A DNA stretch of 64,000 nt from Veillonella intestinalis. GTDB lineage: Bacteria > Bacillota > Negativicutes > Veillonellales > Veillonellaceae. Location of the stretch: the NCBI RefSeq assembly GCF_943193155.1, contig NZ_CALPDB010000001.1, forward strand, positions 62,001-126,000, in the 5' to 3' direction. The position numbers and the translations under genes were made by a program. Below the pieces are notes generated by a model that had not been told where the DNA came from, ran no database searches, and was given only the letters and a program-made list of their open reading frames with translations. The number at the start of each line of letters is the position of its first letter. Positions within the stretch are counted from its first letter, which is position 1. Below, piece by piece: positions 47,374 through 55,741 of this stretch.

Positions 47374-48831
47374 ATGACGATTAAACAACGACTTACTATA
47401 TCTAACTTCTTGATGATTGGTATTCCTGTGTTAATTGCTTTTGTTATTAGCTTTTTTACGATTACGGCTCTTTGGGTTCCTCTTGTACAAGAAAATAATA
47501 TTGGAGTGCGCGATTTAGATGACTTTGAAAAAACAAGTTCGTTTTTACTGACACAAATCGAAGGTAAGTTAAATGAAACATCCGCGCAAGGTCGAGATCC
47601 TAGACTATCTGAGGTAGGTAGTTCGTTGCGCCTACTAACAGGCTATACTGTATGTATTGAAGATCCACAAGAGAAGTTATGGGTTTGGGGCGAGGAGCCT
47701 AACACTTATACGAATTATTTACAAACATTAGCGGAGCAGTTAGAAGATAGAGGCATTATTTCGGTGGGGACACATGCTGTAGCCTTGCGAGATATACAGA
47801 CCTTGTATGGTACTTATAGAGTGTATATTTTTGGCTCTGAAATACAGCCTCATGTATGGCCCGCTAAAGATACGGTTAAATGGACTTTGATTTTTATTTT
47901 TGCCGTTGTCATTGTTGGCGTTATTTTTGCAAATCGCTTCTTAACTCGGTTTGTATTTCAACGGATTCGCAGTGCACTTGATTTATTAGCGAAAGGCGTT
48001 CGCCAAATTCGTGATGGAAATTTAGAAGTAAAACTTTCTTATGAGGGGCGTGATGAATTTGCGCCTATTTGTGAAGATTTTAATGAAATGGCTCGTCGTC
48101 TTAAAGAATCAGTTGAGCTTATTCAAAAGCAAGAAGAGAATCGAAAAGAGTTGTTGGCTGGTATATCTCATGATTTGCGTTCCCCCTTAACGTCGATTAA
48201 AGCATACGCAGAAGGTATTCAAGATGGCATTGCTACAACACCTGAATTAGAAGCTAAATATATCCGCATGATTCAAACTAAGGCTGATGAAATGGAGCGA
48301 ATGATTAGCAATTTATTTACGTTTTCTAAAATGGAAATGGATGATTATCCTAATTACCCAGAAGAAGTAGATATGGGGCAAGAGATTGCAAATTTTGTAC
48401 GCAATGAAAGTGTAGCCTATGAAAATAAAGGTTTGCAGTTACAGTATGAGTTAGTTGGCGAGAACTTTACAGTATGGGCAGATCCATTTCAAATTCGCCA
48501 TATTTTATTAAATATTGCAGATAATAGTGTAAAATATAAAACAAAGAATAGGGGGCACCTATACATGCGTTGTGAAAATCGTGATAATTTTGTTACGATT
48601 TCTTTAGCTGATGACGGACCTGGTACGACAGCAGCTAATATGGAGCGCTTGTTTGAAGTGTTTTATCGCGATGATGTAGCTCGTAGTAATCCTCATACAG
48701 GTAGTGGTTTAGGATTGGCTATTGTTAAGAAAATGGTTCAACAAATGAAGGGAACCATTAGCGCTGAGGCAGTGGTTCCCCATGGTTTGCAAATTACTAT
48801 GAAATTCCCTATATATGAAAAAGCGCATTAA
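47374..48831 (+). CDS. Sensor histidine kinase
   Basis: 485 residues. Two membrane helices (about 14-33 and 165-190) enclose an extracytoplasmic sensor of about 130 residues, then HAMP (about 190-240), HisKA with the phosphorylated His266 in GISHDLRSPL, and HATPase with NIADNSVKY and GSGLGLAIVKKM. It starts two bases after the antiporter stop and is translationally coupled. The ligand is unknown, but cation, pH or envelope stress would fit. The partner regulator follows after three 19-bp repeats. Confidence 0.9.
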   Translation: MTIKQRLTISNFLMIGIPVLIAFVISFFTITALWVPLVQENNIGVRDLDDFEKTSSFLLTQIEGKLNETSAQGRDPRLSEVGSSLRLLTGYTVCIEDPQEKLWVWGEEPNTYTNYLQTLAEQLEDRGIISVGTHAVALRDIQTLYGTYRVYIFGSEIQPHVWPAKDTVKWTLIFIFAVVIVGVIFANRFLTRFVFQRIRSALDLLAKGVRQIRDGNLEVKLSYEGRDEFAPICEDFNEMARRLKESVELIQKQEENRKELLAGISHDLRSPLTSIKAYAEGIQDGIATTPELEAKYIRMIQTKADEMERMISNLFTFSKMEMDDYPNYPEEVDMGQEIANFVRNESVAYENKGLQLQYELVGENFTVWADPFQIRHILLNIADNSVKYKTKNRGHLYMRCENRDNFVTISLADDGPGTTAANMERLFEVFYRDDVARSNPHTGSGLGLAIVKKMVQQMKGTISAEAVVPHGLQITMKFPIYEKAH

Positions 48832-48881
48832 AAGTGAAAAAGAGCAGTAAAAGTGAAGACGTGCATTAAAACGCGAAGAAG
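48825..48881 (+). repeat. Three imperfect 19-bp tandem repeats
   Basis: Units at 48825, 48844 and 48863 share GCA-TAAAA-G-GAAGA; the first overlaps the kinase stop codon and the last runs into the ribosome site of the response regulator. Confidence 0.65.
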
Positions 48882-48892
48882 GAGGATATATT

Positions 48893-49588
48893 GTGGCTAA
48901 ACGGATTTTAATCATTGAAGATGATAAAGCCATTGCAGAAATTGAACGAGACTATTTAGAACTTAGCCAGTTTGAGGTAGTTTTAGCCCATGATGGGGAA
49001 GCCGGATTAAAGCAGGCTTTGACAGGCAAATTTGATTTAATATTATTGGATGTGATGCTACCTAGGTTGGACGGCTTTACTATTTGCAAGCAACTTCGTG
49101 AAACATTAGATATTCCTATTTTATTAGTAACAGCTAAACAAGAAGACATTGATAAAATCCGTGGGTTAGGACTTGGTGCTGATGATTATATTGAAAAGCC
49201 TTTTTCACCAAGTATTTTAGTAGCTCGGGTAAAAGCTAATTTAGCACAATATGACCGTTTAAAGCAGAGCCCTCAGAAAGAAACTTTAGCTGAAATTCAA
49301 GTCGGTCACTTAAGAATCCAACCTGGCTCACATCGTGTATTTGTCCGCAATGAAGAAATTACTTTAAAAAATAAAGAATATGAACTTTTATTATTTTTAG
49401 TACGAAATGGTGATTTAGTTTTTGATAAAGAAACTTTATATGAGCGGATTTGGGGCTTTGATGCTATTGGTGATGTAGCGACAATTCCTGTTCATATTAA
49501 TCGGTTGCGTGAAAAGATTGAAGATGATCCAAGTAATCCTCGATATATTGAAACCGTATGGGGCGCAGGGTATCGGTTTAAGTTATAG
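48893..49588 (+). CDS. OmpR/PhoB family response regulator
   Basis: 231 residues. Receiver domain with the acidic pair in IEDDKAI, phosphoacceptor Asp53 in LLDVMLPRLDG, the switch Thr in VTAKQ and Lys in IEKPFSP. The C-terminal winged helix (about 130-230) has LKNKEYELL, VHINRLREKIEDDP and YRFKL. Start GTG 48893 follows AGGAGG. It is the partner of the kinase upstream. PAP2 phosphatase follows with its own ribosome site. Confidence 0.93.
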   Translation: MAKRILIIEDDKAIAEIERDYLELSQFEVVLAHDGEAGLKQALTGKFDLILLDVMLPRLDGFTICKQLRETLDIPILLVTAKQEDIDKIRGLGLGADDYIEKPFSPSILVARVKANLAQYDRLKQSPQKETLAEIQVGHLRIQPGSHRVFVRNEEITLKNKEYELLLFLVRNGDLVFDKETLYERIWGFDAIGDVATIPVHINRLREKIEDDPSNPRYIETVWGAGYRFKL

Positions 49589-49712
49589 AGCACTTAGGCT
49601 GGCATTAAGAATAAATGTTTAACAATTGTTTATATTTGATGTAAATGGAGTTTAACATCCTCCGGTATACTGGCTATTATGATTGGCAGAATAGCCTACA
49701 AGGAGGTATATA

Positions 49713-50336
49713 ATGCATAGCGTGTTCAATGATATTCAGCAATTTGATTTTGCTATTTTAAATTATATTTGGTTACACTGGCACACAGCGTGGTTAGATT
49801 CATTAATGATTGGTATTACTACATTAGGTGACAGTGGTTTTATTTGGCTGATTATAGGAGCCTACTTACTTTGGAACTCTGCATATCGTAAAACCGGGGT
49901 GGCCATTGTACTAGCGTTAGGCATAGGCTTTTTAATTTGTAATTTAGGAATTAAGCCGTTAGTAGGGCGTTTGCGACCCTTTGAGTGGGAATCAGCTGTG
50001 CAATTATTAATTACAGCCCCACAGGGATATTCGTTCCCATCAGGGCATACCTGGTCGTCTTTTGCCATGGCTACCATATTAATGCTAGAGAGAATTCCTG
50101 GTCGATATATAATCCTTGGTAGTGCTATTATTATGGGATTTTCCCGCATATATTTATATGTACATTATCCTACGGACGTATTAGTTGGTACACTACTTGG
50201 TATTTTAATAGGTGGTCTAAGTATTTATATTTGTCGCTGGCTATTTAAGACATATAGTCACCATTTACCTAATTGGTTGCAACAGCCCTTAGGTGTGGAA
50301 CAGCTAGACTCATTCTCTATAAATAAGAACCAGTAA
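49713..50336 (+). CDS. PAP2 family phosphatase
   Basis: 207 residues, six helices. All three PAP2 motifs are present: KPLVGRLRP, FPSGHTWSS with the catalytic PSGH, and SRIYLYVHYPTD. The family includes undecaprenyl-diphosphate phosphatases (BcrC, PgpB) that recycle the lipid carrier, or lipid A phosphatases. The position after a two-component system suggests envelope homeostasis. AGGAGG is before the ATG. The stop lies in the terminator stem. Confidence 0.9.
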   Translation: MHSVFNDIQQFDFAILNYIWLHWHTAWLDSLMIGITTLGDSGFIWLIIGAYLLWNSAYRKTGVAIVLALGIGFLICNLGIKPLVGRLRPFEWESAVQLLITAPQGYSFPSGHTWSSFAMATILMLERIPGRYIILGSAIIMGFSRIYLYVHYPTDVLVGTLLGILIGGLSIYICRWLFKTYSHHLPNWLQQPLGVEQLDSFSINKNQ

Positions 50337-50357
50337 GCTATAGCTTACTGGTTTTTT
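50328..50357. terminator. Bidirectional terminator
   Basis: A 26-base perfect palindrome (50328-50353) with T run, between the PAP2 gene and the end of the minus-strand polymerase operon. Confidence 0.88.
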
Positions 50358-50374
50358 ATTATACTATGGCAGAA

Positions 50375-50674
50375 TTAAGGCTTGTGTTTGGCGACAGAGT
50401 GGCCTTCATATACATACTGTCTGATTAAGCGTTTAGGTTCTACTGTTTGAATTTTAAAATAAAAGTAATGATCTTGATTGTCTTTAGCATTTTCTTTGTT
50501 CAATTTAAAAAAGTTCTGCTAAGAATGAGCCATGCTTTGTAAAATGTCATCTGTTAAAAACGTTAGTGGTGTATCTAAGGCTGAATATTCGTAAAAGTCC
50601 TTTTCAAATTGCAAATAGTTAGGCGTAAAATAGGCGAATTGTAGTTGATTGCGTTGAAACTCTCTAGTTTTCAT
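50375..50674 (-). pseudogene. Small gene after yolD, interrupted by an amber stop
   Basis: From the ATG at 50674 (it overlaps the yolD stop by 11 bases) the frame stays open for 99 codons to the TAA at 50377-50375, except for a TAG at 50521-50519 (codon 52). Before it: REFQRNQLQFAYFTPNYLQF and DTPLTFLTDDILQSMAHS; after: QNFFKLNKENAKDN, HYFYFKIQTVEPKRLI and GHSVAKHKP. Continuity on both sides shows one protein with a single nonsense change. I recall similar small proteins (DUF5960-like) next to uvrX in streptococci; this name is tentative. Confidence 0.75.
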
Positions 50675-51086
50675 CGGTATTCATCTCCTCGGTGGTAATA
50701 CGTATAATTTGGTCTAATGAAACAGTGACATATGTTGAGGTTAGATTTATATCTTTTGTTATATTTAAATCTGAATCTGAGGGCACTGTTTTTATAATGA
50801 CTTCTTCTAAACTTATATTTTGAATGTAACCTTGTAATTGTCGTATAGTGGAGCCACTCTTGAAATATTCCTGAATATAAAATGTAGCTTTACATTGTTG
50901 TGCATAAAGGCGACTTAGCCAGATTAAGCGTTCTTCTTGACTCATAGCACTCCCTAATTCTAATGAAAAATGAGATTGTAAGAGGGCTGTTTGATGATCT
51001 GATAAAAAGAATCCCATCCATTTAGCCATTTTACGGTCTTTGTAGGTTCGTGCTGACAAGAAGGGTAAATATGATCGATTAGTCAT
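50664..51086 (-). CDS. yolD: YolD-like family protein
   Basis: 140 residues. The central RKMAKWMGFFLSDHQTAL matches the YolD-like (UmuD-replacing) family that is encoded with Y-family polymerases in Firmicutes. The rest, including a region of predicted beta strands (IQNISLEEVIIKTV, YVTVSLDQIIRIT), fits. It overlaps the polymerase stop by four bases (ATGA), so expression is coupled. Its exact role in lesion bypass is not established. Confidence 0.78.
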   Translation of the reverse strand: MTNRSYLPFLSARTYKDRKMAKWMGFFLSDHQTALLQSHFSLELGSAMSQEERLIWLSRLYAQQCKATFYIQEYFKSGSTIRQLQGYIQNISLEEVIIKTVPSDSDLNITKDINLTSTYVTVSLDQIIRITTEEMNTDEN

Positions 51087-52579
51087 AAGAGACCATCCAA
51101 GCCACCAGCGCCACCAGCAGCATGACCACCTATGAGCTTACTGCGTGTAATAGCTCGGGAAGCTTCTAAGAGGGCTGAAGCCTTTTGGACGGAAAGAAAG
51201 CCATGCTGGCGGCGAATATCATCAATGGTATGCTCCAAATTATAGGCTTTTTGAATGGTTTCAGGATTATCAAAGAGGGACATGCTCTGTAAGGTTTCTG
51301 GCACTAGTTGGCTATAGCGTACACCAATTTGCCGTACGGCCTCTCCTTTATAATGTTTGTGAAAAAGGGTGAGTACATATTTAGTGAGGTCTTTTGTTAA
51401 TTGGGTAGCTTCTATCTTCATTTGTGCTTGAAAGGAATCACGTGCAGTCTTATTGTTAGTTTCATGGCTAGGTGTATGGAAATGGGAAGCTCTTGTTGAG
51501 GAATTTATCCTAAATGGTACATCTTTAGCAAAGCCAATGTAGAGTGATACGCATTGGGCTTGCTGGTGACTGCGGCGTAAGCGGATAGCTACTTGTTCGG
51601 CCATTTCAGATAATAATAATTCAATGTCAGTTTGTTTAGTATAATTACGTGGTAAAATTTGTGAATTACCGATTCCTTTTGAATGTACTTTACAAGGTTC
51701 TCGTACATTACTCTCATCAACACCGTTAGCATGAAACCATAGCTGTACACCAATAATGCCAAACTCTTTTTTTAGCATATCTGGATTTGCATGGGCTAAA
51801 TCCTTAATGGTATAGATTTTTAATTTTTCTAAACGACGTGCTGTACGGCGACCGATGCCCCAAAAATCTGTTAGTTTAGGTAGTTTCCATACCCTAGTAG
51901 GAACCTCTTCATAAGACCAATTGGCACGCATCATAGGTGTTGTTTTAGCTTCATTATCTAAGGCCAATTTAGCCAGTAGAGGATTGGCATTAGACATGCC
52001 AACAGTGCTAAAAATGCCAGTACGGCGCCATACATCATGTTGAATTTTGGCAGAGATAATATCTAATTTTTCACGGCGTGATAGATGATGTTGGGGGATA
52101 AAATAGTTAATGGAGCGAGTTAAATCAATGAAGCCTTCGTCAATAGAGTAAGGGCAGATATCTTCTGTAGCAGCGTATTCACGAAAAATTTGCTGAATTT
52201 CTATATTTTTTACAATATATAATCCCATACGAGGTGGTACAATTAGGGTTCGTTGCGCCCAGCTTTCAATATAATTAATATACTTAGACGTAATGGGAAG
52301 TCCCTCTTGCAGAGCACGTTTCATATTAAAGCGGCGTGTTTCAATATCGAATGGTAAATCATAGGAACGGCTTACATTTTGTTTGCCAAAAACATGTTTG
52401 AAAGTGGGCGAGGAGGCTAGGATAAGACCCTTAGAGTTATCAGCACGACTCATAACACAGAGTGAAGTTGTTAACGGATTAAGGCCGCGTTCAATACATT
52501 CGACACTAGCGTAAAAGGATTTCATGTCGATAAAGGCAATGTCAGACCGTGGCTCTAAGTCATAATTAATGTATCCCAT
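51083..52579 (-). CDS. Y-family DNA polymerase (UvrX/UmuC-like)
   Basis: 498 residues from the second of two adjacent ATGs (52579), which is seven bases from GGAGG. Palm motifs: FIDMKSFYASVECIERG with the first metal Asp and YSIDEGFIDLT with the catalytic acidic pair. A helix-hairpin-helix (FWGIGRRTARRLEKL) and little-finger domain follow. It performs lesion bypass synthesis, probably after SOS induction, and resembles plasmid- and phage-associated UvrX. It ends in a Gly/Ala-rich tail. Confidence 0.9.
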   Translation of the reverse strand: MGYINYDLEPRSDIAFIDMKSFYASVECIERGLNPLTTSLCVMSRADNSKGLILASSPTFKHVFGKQNVSRSYDLPFDIETRRFNMKRALQEGLPITSKYINYIESWAQRTLIVPPRMGLYIVKNIEIQQIFREYAATEDICPYSIDEGFIDLTRSINYFIPQHHLSRREKLDIISAKIQHDVWRRTGIFSTVGMSNANPLLAKLALDNEAKTTPMMRANWSYEEVPTRVWKLPKLTDFWGIGRRTARRLEKLKIYTIKDLAHANPDMLKKEFGIIGVQLWFHANGVDESNVREPCKVHSKGIGNSQILPRNYTKQTDIELLLSEMAEQVAIRLRRSHQQAQCVSLYIGFAKDVPFRINSSTRASHFHTPSHETNNKTARDSFQAQMKIEATQLTKDLTKYVLTLFHKHYKGEAVRQIGVRYSQLVPETLQSMSLFDNPETIQKAYNLEHTIDDIRRQHGFLSVQKASALLEASRAITRSKLIGGHAAGGAGGLDGLL

Positions 52580-52606
52580 CATGCTCCCTCCTTTATATCT
52601 ACTAAA

Positions 52607-52650
52607 ATAATATATCGAACAAATATTTTAGTCAATGATATATTTGTTTG
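52607..52650 (-). promoter_or_regulatory. Promoter and inverted repeat of the polymerase operon
   Basis: Minus strand: TTGACT (52635-52630), 17-base spacer, TATTAT (52612-52607). Arms CGAACAAATAT (52616-52626) and ATATTTGTTTG (52640-52650), one mismatch, surround the -35 and part of the spacer. Such a position suits a repressor, perhaps LexA, although the arms do not form the standard Gram-positive LexA box. Confidence 0.55.
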
Positions 52651-52777
52651 GTTTTAAGGTGGATAAAGAGTAAAAATTGTATGAAGGCTAGGAGATATAA
52701 ATGAAGGAAATTGGAATTGTTGACAAAAGTTAAATAGACAGCATGTAGGATAGTTTATATTTGAAATGCATAATAAG

Positions 52778-52824
52778 AAAAGACCGATAGCAGCTAGAGG
52801 GATAGAGGCTATCGGTCTTTTTTT
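52778..52824 (+). terminator. Orphan intrinsic terminator
   Basis: 14-bp stem (52778-52791 with 52808-52821) followed by T8. There is no annotated gene on either strand between the polymerase promoter and this hairpin. A ten-codon frame with a ribosome site (AGGAG, ATG at 52701, stop 52733) lies in front. The rest of the 366-base gap (52580-52945) shows no other structure. Confidence 0.8.
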
Positions 52825-52945
52825 ATATTTGGTAATTTTGAATAGTAATTGAAGAATTTTTAAAAAGGATTTATAGTAAGAGTAGATATATGTTCGTAAA
52901 TAATAAAAATGGAGAGTTGACGTCATTTAAGTAGGGGGATAGTTT

Positions 52946-53140
52946 ATGAATTATGAAAAACGTGGCAAGAGTATTCAACAGGGATTGAATTTTTTGTTGC
53001 CGTTGGAAGATGACTGTTTATTACAATTAGCTTTGAAACGGTTAGAAAATTATAATCCTAGTACATTGATTTCGCAGGAAGAAATTGATAAGAAATATGG
53101 ATTGGAAGAGATTGATGGGGATGATATAGAGTTTGAGTAG
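52946..53140 (+). CDS. Small acidic protein, possibly antitoxin-like
   Basis: 64 residues, the first gene of the AT-rich accessory operon. The sequence MNYEKRGKSIQQGLNFLLP, then LISQEEIDKKYGLEEIDGDD, ends very acidic. The size, charge and the ISQEEIDKKYG segment recall small antitoxins of RelB-like modules, but I do not recognise the family and no classical toxin is next to it. A weak GGGGG ribosome site precedes the ATG. The next gene starts 36 bases later. Confidence 0.5.
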   Translation: MNYEKRGKSIQQGLNFLLPLEDDCLLQLALKRLENYNPSTLISQEEIDKKYGLEEIDGDDIEFE

Positions 53141-53176
53141 GTCGATTTTTATGTTGGAAGGATTAAGGAGTCTATT

Positions 53177-54433
53177 TTGGATAAAAATTTAGTAACTATA
53201 ATAAATAATATTAGTCAAATTAATGAATTGTTAAATTTAAAGAAACAAATTAGTTTAGAAGAAATTAAAAAGCTCGATACAATTAAGGAACGTTTTATAT
53301 TAATAGGTGATGTAATTACTAAATTTAATGAGTATTTTGCTAAAGCAGGGTGGTGTGCTTATGCTGAAATGAATTTTGATTTGATGAAAAATTGTGTTGA
53401 AATTTTTGAGGAAAATAATAGTGATGAGAAAGAAGCGTTAGAGCGTGTTGACAAACTTTTGTGTGAGTTTTACTCTTCACAGGTATACTCTATTAAGCAT
53501 TGGATTAAAAATAGTTCGGAAGCTTTTAGACAAAGATATGAGTTAATTAATCTTATTTTTGAAGATCATTTAGCTAAAAGATATTATTCTAGTATTCCTT
53601 TAGCATTAATTGTTGCGGATGGAGCAGTTAATGATTTTACATCTATAAAAGGCTTTTTTGTTGAAAATGCAAATTATACAGTTTGGGATAGTATAATAGG
53701 GTGTTCTGAAGGGCTTAATCAGATTAAAATATTATTAAATAAATCAAGACAAAAGACGACTACAGATGTGATTACTGTACCATATAGAAATGGTATTTTA
53801 CATGGTCGGGATTTAAATTATGCAAATGAGTTAGTTTCCTCTAAGTGTATAGCATTACTTTTTGCTATTGCTAGTTGGATGAAAGATAAGTCTACAGAAA
53901 ATGATAGAAGAAATGTGATAGAGAAAAGTGAGGATATATTTACTTTTATTAGGCAGGCTGATTTTAGAAAAAAGCGTGATGAGGATTTTATAAGAAAATG
54001 GAATAATAGGAAAATAAAAGTAAAACATATGATGTTAGAAAATAGTAGTGAGAATTATCAAGATATTCCGTATTTAAAAAATATTATTAATGCTATGGAT
54101 TCATGGAAAAACAAAAATTATGGAGAATTAGGAGTGGCATTTTATTCATTATTTGGGATGGAAAATAATTATAATAGGAGAGCTAAGATATGTAGAATGC
54201 AATTTGAAGACAAGATATTCAAATCTTATGAAATTGTTGACGTGAATGAGAAAAGTCCATTTAAGTCTGAAGTGTTAGTGGAGGTTAAATGGTGTAAAAA
54301 CGAGATAGAAAATAAGACAAGTTTAAAATTTAATTGTATTCATTATTGGAAAGATGATGAAAAATCTGATACATTTGATTCTATTGGCACTTGGAAATTA
54401 ATTATATTAAATCCTAGTGTATTGTTTAAGTAA
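53177..54433 (+). CDS. Accessory protein A with HEPN-like RNxxxH motif
   Basis: 418 residues from a TTG six bases after AAGGAG. I do not recognise a named family. The N-terminal half is helical with FAKAGWCAYAEMNFD near 55-68 and RYYSSIPLALIVADGAVND near 135-153. The motif PYRNGILHGRDLNYAN places Arg204 and His209 as R-x4-H, the signature of HEPN ribonucleases. The C-terminal third (about 300-418) has NAMDSWKNKNYGELG and ends in a WKLIIL strand, reminiscent of an NTF2-like fold. Very AT-rich. Its paralogue follows directly. Ribonuclease activity is inference. Confidence 0.6.
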   Translation: MDKNLVTIINNISQINELLNLKKQISLEEIKKLDTIKERFILIGDVITKFNEYFAKAGWCAYAEMNFDLMKNCVEIFEENNSDEKEALERVDKLLCEFYSSQVYSIKHWIKNSSEAFRQRYELINLIFEDHLAKRYYSSIPLALIVADGAVNDFTSIKGFFVENANYTVWDSIIGCSEGLNQIKILLNKSRQKTTTDVITVPYRNGILHGRDLNYANELVSSKCIALLFAIASWMKDKSTENDRRNVIEKSEDIFTFIRQADFRKKRDEDFIRKWNNRKIKVKHMMLENSSENYQDIPYLKNIINAMDSWKNKNYGELGVAFYSLFGMENNYNRRAKICRMQFEDKIFKSYEIVDVNEKSPFKSEVLVEVKWCKNEIENKTSLKFNCIHYWKDDEKSDTFDSIGTWKLIILNPSVLFK

Positions 54434-54470
54434 ATATATCTGAAGGGATTGGTAGAATATTTTAAAAAAA

Positions 54471-55718
54471 GTGAAGTTGTATAAAATTGGGATTATGATT
54501 ATATATATATACTATTTTATAATTCGTATATTCAATAAAAATTTAAATAGTAAATATTTAGAAGATATAAATTCTTTAAAAAAGAATATAAAAGATATTG
54601 AATATGTTTTAAAGTATTTTAATGAAACTTTTTCAAGTTATGGGTGGTGTGCATATGAAAGCATGGATATTCATATAATGAAGAAAGCACTTCAAGTTAG
54701 TAAGGAAAAAGGAATAGAGTCTGGTGAGAAAATTTTAATTAATTATTATAAAACAGACGTGAAATATATTACTCAGTGGGTTATAAATGCGGATGATGTT
54801 TTTAAAATAAGGAAGGAATTAATAGAGGAATTTTTTGAAAATCATTTTTCTAGACGATATTATGCTAGTATCATATTAGCATTTATTATAATTGATGGAG
54901 CTATAAATGATTATAATAAAAAAAGAGGATTTTTTTCTTCTGAATCTGAATATATTACATTGGGTTCTTTAGTAGGGGACAAAAAAGGATTACAAGTATT
55001 GAAAAATATATTTAATCAAGAAAGAAATAAAACTAATGAAGGGGAGATATTTTTTCCTTATAGGAATGGAATTTTACATGGATTAGATTTAAATTATGCA
55101 AATGAATATGTTGCTTGTAAATGTGTATGCTTATTATTTGCAGTTTCAGATTGGATTAAAGTTAATAAGGAAAAAAGAAATGATAAGCCTAATAAAAGTA
55201 AAATTGGAGGTTTTTTTGAAAATATAAAGGACCGACAGAAAAGAACTAAAGAAATTTCTAATTGGCAGCCTAAAGAGATTATTATCGGTAAGGATGTGCC
55301 ACAAGTTGGTGAACCTGAAGACTATGAGGGGTTTGATTATATTTTTAAAGTTATAAAGGCTATGAAATATTGGGAGAGTAAAAATTATGGTGAACTATCA
55401 AAGTTTTTTCCATTTCTTTTTTATTCTAATATTAGTGATAGAAAAAGAGCGGGTGAATGTAGAAAGTTTTTTGAAAAATTAGAATTAAAAAAGTATAAAT
55501 TATGTTCTGCACGTGAAGAGAGTTTTTTGATATCAATTGTTAATATTGAAATAACTATAATTAGGAATGATGAAGAAATTAAAAGAAATCTAGAATTTAG
55601 ATGTATTTATGAAGGCCTTGATAAAGAACTTGCTCTTCCTTGGAGGAATGAGGGGGAATGGAGATTATTATTAACTAATAGAAATACATTAATTGAATTA
55701 AATTTAGAGTCATTTTGA
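54471..55718 (+). CDS. Accessory protein B, paralogue of A with hydrophobic N-terminus
   Basis: 415 residues, aligned with protein A along most of its length: YGWCAYESMDIHIM, RRYYASIILAFIIIDGAIND, PYRNGILHGLDLNYAN (Arg198, His203) and AMKYWESKNYGELS. Unlike A it begins with a hydrophobic stretch (about 6-21, IGIMIIYIYYFIIRIF) that could anchor it in the membrane. The start is uncertain: GTG 54471 has no close ribosome site, and ATG 54495 would still keep most of the hydrophobic stretch. The two genes are probably an old tandem duplication. Confidence 0.58.
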   Translation: MKLYKIGIMIIYIYYFIIRIFNKNLNSKYLEDINSLKKNIKDIEYVLKYFNETFSSYGWCAYESMDIHIMKKALQVSKEKGIESGEKILINYYKTDVKYITQWVINADDVFKIRKELIEEFFENHFSRRYYASIILAFIIIDGAINDYNKKRGFFSSESEYITLGSLVGDKKGLQVLKNIFNQERNKTNEGEIFFPYRNGILHGLDLNYANEYVACKCVCLLFAVSDWIKVNKEKRNDKPNKSKIGGFFENIKDRQKRTKEISNWQPKEIIIGKDVPQVGEPEDYEGFDYIFKVIKAMKYWESKNYGELSKFFPFLFYSNISDRKRAGECRKFFEKLELKKYKLCSAREESFLISIVNIEITIIRNDEEIKRNLEFRCIYEGLDKELALPWRNEGEWRLLLTNRNTLIELNLESF

Positions 55719-55741
55719 TAGAAGCGAATAAGGAATCTGCT

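Noticed and set aside
52607-52650. Canonical LexA box before the Y-family polymerase
   Set aside because: Only one CGAAC half is present; the other arm is not GTTCG at the required distance, so it is reported only as an inverted repeat.
52654-52926. 90-residue minus-strand frame
   Set aside because: Contains the orphan terminator hairpin, has no ribosome site and looks like chance AT-rich sequence.
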